64,000 bases of DNA. It comes from Paenibacillus sp. MAEPY2. Its GTDB lineage: Bacteria > Bacillota > Bacilli > Paenibacillales > Paenibacillaceae. The notes beneath the pieces are model-generated. The model was not told the origin of the DNA. It saw only the letters and a program-made list of their open reading frames with translations, and ran no database searches. The DNA lies in assembly GCF_000499205.1 (NCBI RefSeq), contig NZ_AWUK01000038.1, forward strand, positions 1 to 64,000. Direction: 5' to 3'. A program made the translations under genes and the position numbers. Within the stretch, counting starts at the first letter, position 1. Every line of letters starts with the position of its first letter. Shown here piece after piece: positions 44,327-52,862 of this stretch.

Positions 44327-45541
44327 ATGCACCGTAAGCAAAATTTAAAAATGAAAAAAGTGGATTTATCCCATTTAGAGCAATATAGTCAGCTGTTACG
44401 ATATGTATTTCAGGTTACTCATAATGATCTTCACAAACATGGATGGAAAGAAAGCGAAATCCTCCATGAGAAGTCACCTGTTTTACAACAAGCTGATGTA
44501 CTTGGATGGTTTGACGGAGAAAAATTGATTTCTCAGGTATCCATATATCCATTTGAGGTTCGGATATTTAACCAAACTTACGCTATGGGTGGCGTAACAG
44601 GTGTAGGTACTTTTCCTGAATATTCCGGTCAAGGCTTAATGAACAAACTGCTGCTGCAAGCTCTCACCAATATGCGTGAAAAGAAACAATCCATTTCTTA
44701 TTTGTATCCGTATTCCATACCGTATTATCGACGTAAAGGATGGGAAATCATTTCTGATAAAATTGTATTCGAGGTTCAAGACTTCCAATTACCCAAAAAC
44801 AAACCCGTTCCAGGAGATGTGGCACGTGTAGAACCCGAAAGCGAAGATGTGAGGACGGCTTATGAACGTTTCTCCATGCAAACTCACGGGGCCATGCTGC
44901 GAAAAGAACTTGCGTGGAGTGAGTACTGGCGCTGGGATTCAGATGACTTAACTGCAGCTGTCTATTATGGGGAAGATGGTCAGCCTGATGGCTACATATT
45001 ATATTGGATTGAAGAAGAAGTATTTCACGTCAAAGATATGATTTTTATTCATGAAGAGGCACGAAGCGGACTGTGGAATTTCATTAGTGCGCATTTTTCA
45101 ATGATTTCCAAGGTAGTTGGTAATATTCATACGGATGAACAGCTTGCCTTTCTGCTGGAAGATGCTGATATTAAGGAAACGATTTCCCCTTACTTTATGG
45201 CACGGATCGTAGACATAGAGCAATTTATTTCAAAATATCCGTTCAAACCCGCAGCGATGGAGAGAGAATGGACCTTTACATTGCAGGACCCTTTGCTGTC
45301 CTGGAATCAAGGCACATTTACACTACACATTGAACCGAATGGAAGAGGAAGAGTGGTTCGAAGTCAAAGCCGACGCAGTGAAGACAGCATAAACATCCAA
45401 ACCATGACAACCATGTTGTTAGGCTATAAGCGTCCTGAGTATTTGCATAAGATTGGCCGCATTAAATGTGATCCAGTAACGCTTGATTTGTTAGAAGATG
45501 CTATCGAGCAGCAGGCGCCTTACTTTTCGGATTACTTTTAA
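44327..45541 (+). CDS. Eis-like GNAT acetyltransferase
   Basis: A 404-residue protein with the Eis layout. The N-terminal GNAT domain has GVTGVGTFPEYSGQGLMNKLLLQAL for acetyl-CoA and YRRKGWEIISDKI. A second degenerate GNAT domain and a sterol-carrier-like C-terminal domain (about 300-404) follow, with the C-terminal carboxylate YFSDYF near the active site as in Eis. Eis enzymes acetylate amines on aminoglycosides, peptides or proteins. The gene starts 82 bp after the flavoprotein gene, with AGGGAG before the ATG and no terminator between, so it may share the Fur-box promoter. Confidence 0.85.
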   Translation: MHRKQNLKMKKVDLSHLEQYSQLLRYVFQVTHNDLHKHGWKESEILHEKSPVLQQADVLGWFDGEKLISQVSIYPFEVRIFNQTYAMGGVTGVGTFPEYSGQGLMNKLLLQALTNMREKKQSISYLYPYSIPYYRRKGWEIISDKIVFEVQDFQLPKNKPVPGDVARVEPESEDVRTAYERFSMQTHGAMLRKELAWSEYWRWDSDDLTAAVYYGEDGQPDGYILYWIEEEVFHVKDMIFIHEEARSGLWNFISAHFSMISKVVGNIHTDEQLAFLLEDADIKETISPYFMARIVDIEQFISKYPFKPAAMEREWTFTLQDPLLSWNQGTFTLHIEPNGRGRVVRSQSRRSEDSINIQTMTTMLLGYKRPEYLHKIGRIKCDPVTLDLLEDAIEQQAPYFSDYF

Positions 45542-45600
45542 TATTCAAAGTAGGGATTGGCAATACCTCGATTTCCGTCTGAAAATCTGTGTTTAAACGT

Positions 45601-45641
45601 AAAACAACCAGTGTGAATGTATCCGTACTGGTTGTTTTTAT
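45601..45641. terminator. Bidirectional terminator
   Basis: AAAACAACCAGT pairs with ACTGGTTGTTTT around a 14-nt loop. It serves the acetyltransferase (plus) and the DapA-like gene (minus). Confidence 0.85.
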
Positions 45642-45709
45642 TGCCATTTCATTATGTCGCATTTTATCAGATCAATGTATTCATCAATCGTAGCAAGATT
45701 TGCGCTTGT

Positions 45710-46606
45710 TTAAGTAGGTACGACCATATTTGCGAGTGTATCCAAGAGCCTTTGTTTTGCTATCTCGGATGCGCCAGTCAGCGGCAAACGCAATTTTGCA
45801 GAGGCGATCAGCTGTTGCTGAGCAAGCCACCATTTGATCGAGGCTGGAGCAGGTTCTGCAAATACATCACTAATCAGCGGCTGCAGTTGCTTAAAGCTGT
45901 CTCTTGATGCATTCACGTCACCAGATACAAAGCGTTGATACACGTCCACATACCGTTGGGTATGAATATTGGCAGAGGCCACCATCCCGCCTGCGGCACC
46001 TTGGCACAGCATCGCATGGAAATACGCATCCTCGCCGCATAGTACAGGTTTCGTTTCATATTGAGTTAGAGCCAGCAGCAGATCCAAACCGCCAGTGCTG
46101 TCCTTCAGGCCAATAACCCCGTCCAGATCCAAGACTTTCCTCATCGTATCCAAGGTCATTCGACTACCGGTTCGAGCAGGAATCTCATAGACCAGAATCG
46201 GCAGTCCTGTCCGGGACGCGCTGGAGAAATGCTCCAGAATACCTTCTTGCGTGGGCCTGTTGTAATAGGGAGTGACCACTAGGGCTGCATCTGCTCCTAA
46301 TTCTGCGGCCATTTCGGTCCGATGAACCGTCGAATAGGTGTCATTTGTTCCTGTCCCTACAACGATGGGTATGGTTTTGTTCAGACTTTTCAAAATCTCT
46401 TTGGTTACCTCAACCATCTGCTTTACTTCATCCCAGGAGACGGTAGGAGATTCTCCTGTCGTGCCGTTTACGACTAAACCCTGAATGTCATGTTCCGCAA
46501 GATGGGTAACATACTTCCGATATGATTCAATGTCCAACTTGTTGTCATCCGAAAAAGGGGCAATTACCGGTATATAAATTCCTTGAACATGTTGTTCGTT
46601 CATCAT
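45710..46606 (-). CDS. DapA/NAL-family aldolase (dihydrodipicolinate synthase-like)
   Basis: A 298-residue class I aldolase. The Schiff-base Lys is in GVIGLKDSTG, the Thr-Thr motif in NGTTGESPT and the proton-relay Tyr in VTPYYNRPT, as in DapA. The catalytic-Tyr segment reads LVYEIPARTG, where most DapA proteins have YNxP(S/G)RTG; Glu replaces the usual Asn. The Arg that binds aspartate semialdehyde is kept. It could be a second dihydrodipicolinate synthase or an N-acetylneuraminate/keto-acid aldolase. I choose ATG 46606, 9 nt after AGAGG; a TTG at 46612 is possible. It is divergent from a LysR regulator and outside any lysine operon. Confidence 0.75.
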   Translation of the reverse strand: MMNEQHVQGIYIPVIAPFSDDNKLDIESYRKYVTHLAEHDIQGLVVNGTTGESPTVSWDEVKQMVEVTKEILKSLNKTIPIVVGTGTNDTYSTVHRTEMAAELGADAALVVTPYYNRPTQEGILEHFSSASRTGLPILVYEIPARTGSRMTLDTMRKVLDLDGVIGLKDSTGGLDLLLALTQYETKPVLCGEDAYFHAMLCQGAAGGMVASANIHTQRYVDVYQRFVSGDVNASRDSFKQLQPLISDVFAEPAPASIKWWLAQQQLIASAKLRLPLTGASEIAKQRLLDTLANMVVPT

Positions 46607-46646
46607 AATCAACGACCTCTTCCCGTTATATTGAAACTAATGTATC

Positions 46647-46673
46647 ATAGGAACCAGCATCACAGTTACCTAT
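46647..46673. promoter_or_regulatory. Putative LysR operator between dapA-like and lysR genes
   Basis: ATAGGAAC (46647-46654) and GTTACCTAT (46665-46673) form an imperfect inverted repeat in the 111-bp divergent region, of the size and position used by LysR-type regulators. Confidence 0.45.
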
Positions 46674-46717
46674 AACAAATGATGGTTGTCATCAATATTT
46701 TCGATGAGGTGAGCAAG

Positions 46718-47590
46718 TTGGACTTAATCTATCTTCAGACGTTCAGAGAAGTCGCCATTCGCGAGAGCTTCACCAGAGCCGCAGAAGTGCTGGGTTATGC
46801 ACAATCCAGCGTTACTACGCAAATTCAAAAGCTGGAAAAAGCATATCAAGTCAAACTGTTTGAACGCTACAGCAATAACAAGATTCGTTTAACTTCTGCC
46901 GGGGAAGAGCTGTTCAAGCTTGCCGGACAGATGTTGGAATTGTTTGAGCAGTCCAAGGAAAAAATGGCGAAGCAGGGCGGTGGCTCTTTGACGATTGGTA
47001 CGATGGATTCCATCGCTTCTTATTTTTTACCTCCATATATGCAAGCTGCCCGTAAGGAATACCCGGATCTCAACATACGATTGCATACGAATCGTGAGGG
47101 ATTGATTTTGCATCAAGTCAGAGAGGGTGAAGCCGATATCGGGCTTATTCTCGCAGATGATTCGAGTGATCCAGCTTTGCAGTGGATTACCATTCGTCAA
47201 GAACCTCTATTGCTGATCGTCCATCCGGAACATCCGCTGATCGCCAAGGCGCAGATTGAATTGAATGATCTAAAGGACATGGAATGGATCATGCCTGAAG
47301 ATACCTGTAATTACAGGCAGCTGCTTGAACGGGTACTTCGTGCAAATTCAATCCCCTATCGGATTGGTCTGGAACTTGGCAATCCGGAAGCAATCAAAAG
47401 AAGTATTAAGTCAGGAGAGGGTATCTCAATTCTGCCGCAAATGGCTGTAATGGAAGAAATCGAGCGGGGGGAACTGAAAGTCTTGCCCCTTGAACATGCA
47501 GAACTTCAACTCGAAATTCAGCTCGTTCTTCATCCAAAGAAGTGGGTATCCAACGCACTTCACTATTTTATGGAAAGTTTGAAGGAATAA
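46718..47590 (+). CDS. LysR-family transcriptional regulator
   Basis: A 290-residue LysR regulator: helix-turn-helix LQTFREVAIRESFTRAAEVLGYAQSSVTTQIQKLEKAYQVKLFER and an effector domain beginning SLTIGTMDSIASYFLPPYM. I place the start at TTG 46718, 5 nt after AGGTGA; this gives LDLIYLQTF, the usual LysR beginning. An ATG 39 bp earlier has no ribosome site. It probably controls the divergent DapA-like gene. Its coinducer is unknown. Confidence 0.9.
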   Translation: MDLIYLQTFREVAIRESFTRAAEVLGYAQSSVTTQIQKLEKAYQVKLFERYSNNKIRLTSAGEELFKLAGQMLELFEQSKEKMAKQGGGSLTIGTMDSIASYFLPPYMQAARKEYPDLNIRLHTNREGLILHQVREGEADIGLILADDSSDPALQWITIRQEPLLLIVHPEHPLIAKAQIELNDLKDMEWIMPEDTCNYRQLLERVLRANSIPYRIGLELGNPEAIKRSIKSGEGISILPQMAVMEEIERGELKVLPLEHAELQLEIQLVLHPKKWVSNALHYFMESLKE

Positions 47591-47640
47591 AGCACTATAA
47601 GGTTGGTGGAATCATTTTTTAAAAGCCGGAAGATAAACAA

Positions 47641-47679
47641 AAAAAAGCCCATTGACCGAACTGGTCAACGGGCTTTTTT
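47641..47679. terminator. Bidirectional terminator
   Basis: AAAAAAGCCC-A-TTGACC pairs with GGTCAA-C-GGGCTTTTTT around a short loop, between the LysR gene and the converging MMPL gene. Confidence 0.9.
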
Positions 47680-47703
47680 GTACTATCATCAAATACTTGA
47701 CGA

Positions 47704-50013
47704 TCAAGACTTAGAGTTGGAATGATCTTTAGCATTAAGTGTAGCAATCAGCTTCTCGCCCTCAACGTCCAGATTCGGTAGAATGCGATCCAGCCATTTT
47801 GGAAGCGACCAAGCCTTGTCTCCGAAAATAGCCATGATGGCAGGAACCAATCCCATCCGAATAATGAAAGCATCAATCAGAATTCCTACAGCTAATGTGA
47901 AACCAATCTGTTTGATCATGACGTCATCTGTGAAGATGAACCCAGCAAATACCGAGACCATGATCACCGCTGCGGCAACAACCACACGACTTACCTGGTT
48001 ATAACCATGAACAACAGACTCTGTTCCTCTGTGACCGTGTACGTATGATTCACGCATCGAGCTGACAAGGAAGACCTGATAGTCCATTGCCAAGCCATAC
48101 AGGATACCTGTCACAATGATCGGCATAAAGCTCAGCAGCGGGCCGCCAGTGTCGAAACCAAAGAGCGAATGTAGCCAGCCCCACTGGAACACAGCAGTAG
48201 TGATCCCGAATGTAGCCAGAATACTAAGAAGGAAGCCGATCGTTGCTTTAATTGGAACGATAATCGAACGAAATACCAAGAGAAGAATGATAAGCGACAG
48301 CAGGATAATAATTCCTACATAGATCGGGAATACCTGCGCCAATTTGGCTGACATATCAATGTTAACGGCAGTGAAGCCGGTAACACCAATCTTAACGTCA
48401 TTCGTCTGTGCAACGCTCGATTCAGTAGATCGCAGCTCATTCACCAGATCTTTGGTGATTTTATCGTTGGGACCCGTTTCGGGAATAAGACTAAAGATAG
48501 CCAAATCTTCTGTCATGCCTAGCGGTGTAACCTGTGCAACGTTATTTTGGCTTTGGAGTTCCTTCAAGAGATTGCCCAAGAGTTCCGGAGTCACCTGAGC
48601 GGAAGAATTGTTAGGCTCTGCGACCAGAATAAGGGGTCCGTTAAATCCTTCTCCGAAGCCTTCGGATATGGCGTCATAGCCTTGTCTTGCTGTCGTGTCC
48701 AGATTCGCTGAAGAAGCTCCCGGGATACCCATTTCCATTTTTGTTATAGGTGTGGCTGCAGCCCCAAGAAGCACGACGATGGCAATAATGGTGATCCAAC
48801 GATACTTGATAACGAATTTCACCCATCTGTGAGCAATCCCGTGGCCAGCCGCTTTAGGATGTTTGGTGCTTTTCTCGCGTGCTTTAGGAGAACAGATGCG
48901 TTCACCCACCAATCCAAGTAAAGCGGGCAATAGCGTAAGGGCAACAAATACGTTAATAAGAACGGTAGCCGCGGCAACCAAAGCCATCGTAGATAAGAAG
49001 GTGAGACCGATGACGAGCATACCGCACAGTGCAATGATGACGGTTAATCCGGCAAAAAATACAGCGCTGCCCGATGTGCCAATGGCTCTTGCTGTGGCCT
49101 CTTGTGCACTCAAGCGTTGATCAATAATCATTCGCCGCTGGCGATTGACAATGAAGAGAGCATAATCGATTCCGACGGCGAGACCAACCATGAGAGCCAG
49201 GACGGAAGTAACACTTGGCATTTCTATAAATTTGGAAATCGAGAACGCTCCACCTACTCCAATGGCAACGCCGAGGAGTGCAGTGACAAGAGGCAGACCT
49301 GCCGCAACGACGGAACCCAGGGTGATTAGCAAAACAATGATAGCAATGATCAGTCCGATAATCTCTGCCGATCCCACACCGATCGCTACCGTTTTGAGCG
49401 TTTCGCCCGGTAGAACGGTGATGTTGGTTCCTTGCTGGGCAGTCATAACGGAGTCAATTACCGAATCAAAACCATCTTGAGTAATTGCAGACTGCTCAAT
49501 GGTAAACTGAAATTGAAACAGGGCAACCTTTCCGTCAGAAGAGAGAAGGACACCAGGTACAGGAACGCCATCCACCATTAGAGGACCATAGGGAGGAGGA
49601 GAGGCTGTAGCTGATTGCTGCTGCATATTCGCAGCCTGAGCCATGTCTGCGGATGCTCCCGAACTGCTAGCTTCAGCTGCATAATCCGCAGGATTAATCA
49701 CATCCTTCAATCCGTAAACTTCACTAACACTTTTCATTATTGCAGCCAAGCGTTCAGGTGTATCCAAGCGCTCGTTGTCAGGGGCTTTGAACACAACACT
49801 TCCTTGACCGCCAGAGGCCGCTGGCAATTCTTTTGCTAATTGATCCAAGACCTTCTGTGATTCTGTGCCTTCAATTTTCATTTCAGAACTGATATGAATA
49901 CCATTGATACTGATCATAGAAATGACAATACCCAGAATCAATACCCAACCGATAATGAAATACCCCGGTTTGCGAAAAGCGGTTTTCCCCAATCTATACA
50001 ATAATGTAGACAT
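47704..50013 (-). CDS. MMPL/RND-family transporter
   Basis: A 769-residue polytopic protein with the MMPL layout: TM1 near residues 17-38, an extracytoplasmic domain, five to six TM segments including ALMVGLAVGIDYALFIVNRQR (about 270-295), then a repeated half with GLAMDYQVFLVSSMRESYVHG. Both halves carry the GxxxDY(A/Q)xF motif whose Asp is the proton-relay residue. Members export lipids, siderophores or drugs. The TetR gene lies 47 bp upstream on the same strand and probably forms one operon with it. The C-terminal tail is short and charged. Confidence 0.9.
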   Translation of the reverse strand: MSTLLYRLGKTAFRKPGYFIIGWVLILGIVISMISINGIHISSEMKIEGTESQKVLDQLAKELPAASGGQGSVVFKAPDNERLDTPERLAAIMKSVSEVYGLKDVINPADYAAEASSSGASADMAQAANMQQQSATASPPPYGPLMVDGVPVPGVLLSSDGKVALFQFQFTIEQSAITQDGFDSVIDSVMTAQQGTNITVLPGETLKTVAIGVGSAEIIGLIIAIIVLLITLGSVVAAGLPLVTALLGVAIGVGGAFSISKFIEMPSVTSVLALMVGLAVGIDYALFIVNRQRRMIIDQRLSAQEATARAIGTSGSAVFFAGLTVIIALCGMLVIGLTFLSTMALVAAATVLINVFVALTLLPALLGLVGERICSPKAREKSTKHPKAAGHGIAHRWVKFVIKYRWITIIAIVVLLGAAATPITKMEMGIPGASSANLDTTARQGYDAISEGFGEGFNGPLILVAEPNNSSAQVTPELLGNLLKELQSQNNVAQVTPLGMTEDLAIFSLIPETGPNDKITKDLVNELRSTESSVAQTNDVKIGVTGFTAVNIDMSAKLAQVFPIYVGIIILLSLIILLLVFRSIIVPIKATIGFLLSILATFGITTAVFQWGWLHSLFGFDTGGPLLSFMPIIVTGILYGLAMDYQVFLVSSMRESYVHGHRGTESVVHGYNQVSRVVVAAAVIMVSVFAGFIFTDDVMIKQIGFTLAVGILIDAFIIRMGLVPAIMAIFGDKAWSLPKWLDRILPNLDVEGEKLIATLNAKDHSNSKS

Positions 50014-50060
50014 ATATCTATTTTACACTCCTTCTATGGTGAAAATGAATTGCTGGCGCA

Positions 50061-50681
50061 TCAGAATCCTTTGCGCAAATAACTAAACATGGTTTCTAAA
50101 AACTCATCGAATGCTACAGCTTCAGTGGTTGGATAGTCATTCTTCTTTTGTCCAGGGAGCAGCACATTAAGCCTTCCGTCAATTAAAGGAAGAATGATCC
50201 CGTAAACTGCGTTTATAAGAAGATAAGTATATACCTCGTCATCATTTCCGTTAGACAAGTCTAACAATGTTTCTTGCGCAGTCGTCTGCATCTGGTGCAA
50301 TACTCCAAGGAAATGCGGCTCTAACACCGGGTATTTTTTGGAAAGTAACAAAAGCTCACGCAATCTTGCTATGAGATCCGCTGTAAGCTGCATCTGGATG
50401 AGTTGATACAGAACGTCAAGCAAGGAGGTATTTGGGGGAATCTGGGTGAGTAAATTCTCGAACTCAGTAGTGTTATGAACAGCTGTAGCTCCCATCGCAA
50501 CAGCTTCTTCCTTACATGTGAAATAGTTTGCGAATGTTCTTCTGGAGTATCCGGCTTTTTGCACAATATCTTCAACAACGAAGCCGTCCAGACCATGTTC
50601 AAGTGCAAGTTCAAATGCTGCGATCGCTAGCGATTGCTCTGTCGCTTCTTTTTTTAAATGCCGCAAAGTTGGTTTGGCCAT
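50061..50681 (-). CDS. TetR-family regulator of the MMPL transporter
   Basis: A 206-residue TetR protein: helix-turn-helix AIAAFELALEHGLDGFVVEDIVQKAGYSRRTFANYFTCKEEAV, then an alpha-helical ligand domain. It is cotranscribed with the MMPL transporter. The inverted repeat at 50796-50818 covers its own promoter, so autoregulation and drug- or lipid-induced release are likely. Confidence 0.9.
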   Translation of the reverse strand: MAKPTLRHLKKEATEQSLAIAAFELALEHGLDGFVVEDIVQKAGYSRRTFANYFTCKEEAVAMGATAVHNTTEFENLLTQIPPNTSLLDVLYQLIQMQLTADLIARLRELLLLSKKYPVLEPHFLGVLHQMQTTAQETLLDLSNGNDDEVYTYLLINAVYGIILPLIDGRLNVLLPGQKKNDYPTTEAVAFDEFLETMFSYLRKGF

Positions 50682-50785
50682 TATTTTCCGCTTATGCGTA
50701 CACCTCCAACATGGCTGTTTCTGTGGGGAAGCGATCGTAAGTTGTTGACTTCATTTGGAATTCACACGACTCCTTTCTCAGGATC

Positions 50786-50818
50786 ATCTTAACTTAAATT
50801 TGCCCTTTAGGCAAATTT
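50786..50818 (-). promoter_or_regulatory. TetR/MMPL promoter with operator
   Basis: Minus strand: TTGCCT (50814-50809), a 17-bp spacer and TAAGAT (50791-50786). AAATTTGCC (50796-50804), a 5-nt spacer and GGCAAATTT (50810-50818) form a perfect inverted repeat lying across the -35 and spacer, a good TetR operator. Confidence 0.7.
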
Positions 50819-50896
50819 GCTCAAAGGGAAAATTTATAGCTGTGTGATAAACGTAAAGCTTCGTCCTTTGTCGGTTTCCGACATCTGACGAACAGG

Positions 50897-50976
50897 TTGA
50901 AGGCCCTAGTTTCGAATTGTATTATAGAATGGCAGATCATTAAATCAGCGAGCCACATCAAACAGGCTCGCTTTTA
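50897..50976 (+). promoter_or_regulatory. Promoter and leader terminator (possible attenuator) of the APH-like gene
   Basis: TTGAAG (50897-50902), a 17-bp spacer and TATTAT (50920-50925) form a promoter. Only about 15-20 nt after its start point, AGCGAGCC (50947-50954) pairs with GGCTCGCT (50964-50971), followed by TTTT. This is an intrinsic terminator lying inside the leader, 30 bp before the gene. The region 50682-51006 otherwise holds only the divergent TetR promoter. Confidence 0.6.
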
Positions 50977-51006
50977 TATTAGAGCGCCAAATAGAGGAGG
51001 TTCCGC

Positions 51007-51888
51007 ATGAGTTCCATTCTAAACGTGATAGAAAAGCTAAAACTGAAAGTCTTGAATATTGAAGATGTTCCGGAATCATTTAGTTCGGATGTATATAAAC
51101 TTACTCTAGCTAATGGAGAAGACGTTTATGTAAAGATTCCATTTAACAAGGATAAGCTTTTTCGTGAATTTCAGATGCTTGAAACATTGAAGGGGGTATT
51201 ACCTGTTCCAAAGGTATTGGACATTTGGTATGGGGATGAAATGACTACGGGTGCGTTGCTTCTCTCAGCAATTCATGGTGTGCCTTGTACAGAAAATATT
51301 GATGAAAAGCTATCTTTTCAAATAGGGGTGTATCATGCAATGCTCCATGAGCTGAAAACGCCAGGATATGGTTATCATTCAGCCGACGGCTTTCATTTTT
51401 TTGAACAAAATAATTGGCGTCTACACATCAAAAGTAATTTTGAAAAGTGGAAAGAGCCCTGTAAAGAGCTCCTCGATCCAGCATTGTATGAACGTTGCAT
51501 TCTTCATTTTGATGGTGATTTCTCTGCTTTACCAGATCCTGACGGACCATGTTTTGTACATATGGATTTTAGACCAGGCAATATACTGGTGAATGGTAAC
51601 AAGGTTGCTGGTATTATTGATTTCGAGAGTGCTCGCGGTGGCTCCTCTGAAATAGATTTCACTAAAATCAATAGATATATTTGGGAAGTGAACCCGAGAA
51701 CAAAATCCCCGTACATTGAAGGTTATGAAACGATTCGTACTATGTTAAATCTCGAAATCGTATTACCATTTTATAATTTTTACGATGCTTTTAGCGCCGT
51801 TGCTTGGTGTAAAAACAGAGGAGTTGAAAAAAATCAATCGTTCCTTCAGGAAAGTATAGAAGTTTTGAAGAAATCAGTAGGTTATTGA
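51007..51888 (+). CDS. Aminoglycoside-phosphotransferase-family kinase
   Basis: A 293-residue APH-fold protein. The catalytic loop is VHMDFRPGNILV (HxDxxxxN) and the metal-binding motif VAGIIDFESARGG. The N-lobe has VYVKIPFNKDKLFREFQML with the ATP-binding Lys. Such enzymes phosphorylate aminoglycosides, macrolides, choline, homoserine or sugars; the substrate cannot be assigned. AGAGGAGG precedes the ATG. It has its own promoter with a terminator in the leader. Confidence 0.85.
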   Translation: MSSILNVIEKLKLKVLNIEDVPESFSSDVYKLTLANGEDVYVKIPFNKDKLFREFQMLETLKGVLPVPKVLDIWYGDEMTTGALLLSAIHGVPCTENIDEKLSFQIGVYHAMLHELKTPGYGYHSADGFHFFEQNNWRLHIKSNFEKWKEPCKELLDPALYERCILHFDGDFSALPDPDGPCFVHMDFRPGNILVNGNKVAGIIDFESARGGSSEIDFTKINRYIWEVNPRTKSPYIEGYETIRTMLNLEIVLPFYNFYDAFSAVAWCKNRGVEKNQSFLQESIEVLKKSVGY

Positions 51889-51923
51889 ATTGAATAAACG
51901 TCCAACAGGTTTGGCTGGTTTTC

Positions 51924-52847
51924 CTAAATGGAAAGAATCCAGTCTGAAATGTCATTTATCACTTTCTTATCAACATGCTGCGCAACTTTATACTCTTTTT
52001 TCATTTTTAATATCTCTCCGTAAACAGCTGGCATAAATAAATGATTTAAGTTGGGGTAAAGTTTAAACGTTACATTTGGCTTTTCACCCAATAAGTCTTT
52101 GTAAGCCTTAAAATCTTTGTCTACGGATACATGGAAATCTCGATCTCCCTGCAAAATGAGTACGGGTTTATCTAATACGTTGAGGTAATTAATGGATGGA
52201 TGTTCTCCCATCTCTTTGAAGTAGTAGGCTCTAGAATATTTCCCCAAAACTACAGTTGATTTTGCTTCTTCATCACTTAACGTATAGGTTTTATCAAACT
52301 TGGATGATAGTGCTGCGATTTGTTTCTTAGCAATCATTTTCAAAAACATATTCAACGACGCTAAAACATCGTTATTTTGGTCCATCAAAATTTCTTCTAA
52401 TTTTCGTGGAGACCCACCCATAATAATGATACCAGCAAAATGTCCACCTTCTGCATCAATTCGTGGAGCTAACATCCCTCCTAAGCTATGACCGATAATA
52501 AATATTTGGTTTGAATCAATACGTGAGTCTTTACGTAATAAATCAGCTGCGAGGATAGCATCTTCCATGGTTTCTTCTTTCACGGATAATCCGGTTTCGT
52601 TTTTCATTTCTTTTCCATAGACGAATGTTCTTTTATCGTATCGCAGCACAGCAATTCCTTTCTCCGACAACCCTTCGGCAAGGTCTTTAAAAGGGTAGTT
52701 ATTGCCGACTTTTTCATCCATATCTGCAGGGCCAGAGCCATGCACCAATACCACGGCTGGAACTTTGGATGAGCAATTCTCTGGCAATGACAAAATGCCA
52801 TTCAAAGGATATTTCGTTTCTTGGCCAATGATTAGCTTCTCATTCAT
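51924..52847 (-). CDS. Alpha/beta-hydrolase (dienelactone/acyl-peptidase-like)
   Basis: A 307-residue hydrolase: oxyanion region VVLVHGSGPADMDE, nucleophile elbow IGHSLGGMLAP with the catalytic Ser, acid region LQGDRDFHV and C-terminal His in PNLNHLF. No signal peptide. I choose ATG 52847, 8 nt after GGAGG; an ATG 6 bp earlier is too close to it. It lies 15 bp after the XRE regulator gene and is probably cotranscribed with it. Substrate unknown. Confidence 0.85.
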   Translation of the reverse strand: MNEKLIIGQETKYPLNGILSLPENCSSKVPAVVLVHGSGPADMDEKVGNNYPFKDLAEGLSEKGIAVLRYDKRTFVYGKEMKNETGLSVKEETMEDAILAADLLRKDSRIDSNQIFIIGHSLGGMLAPRIDAEGGHFAGIIIMGGSPRKLEEILMDQNNDVLASLNMFLKMIAKKQIAALSSKFDKTYTLSDEEAKSTVVLGKYSRAYYFKEMGEHPSINYLNVLDKPVLILQGDRDFHVSVDKDFKAYKDLLGEKPNVTFKLYPNLNHLFMPAVYGEILKMKKEYKVAQHVDKKVINDISDWILSI

Positions 52848-52862
52848 ACCCATAACCTCCGA

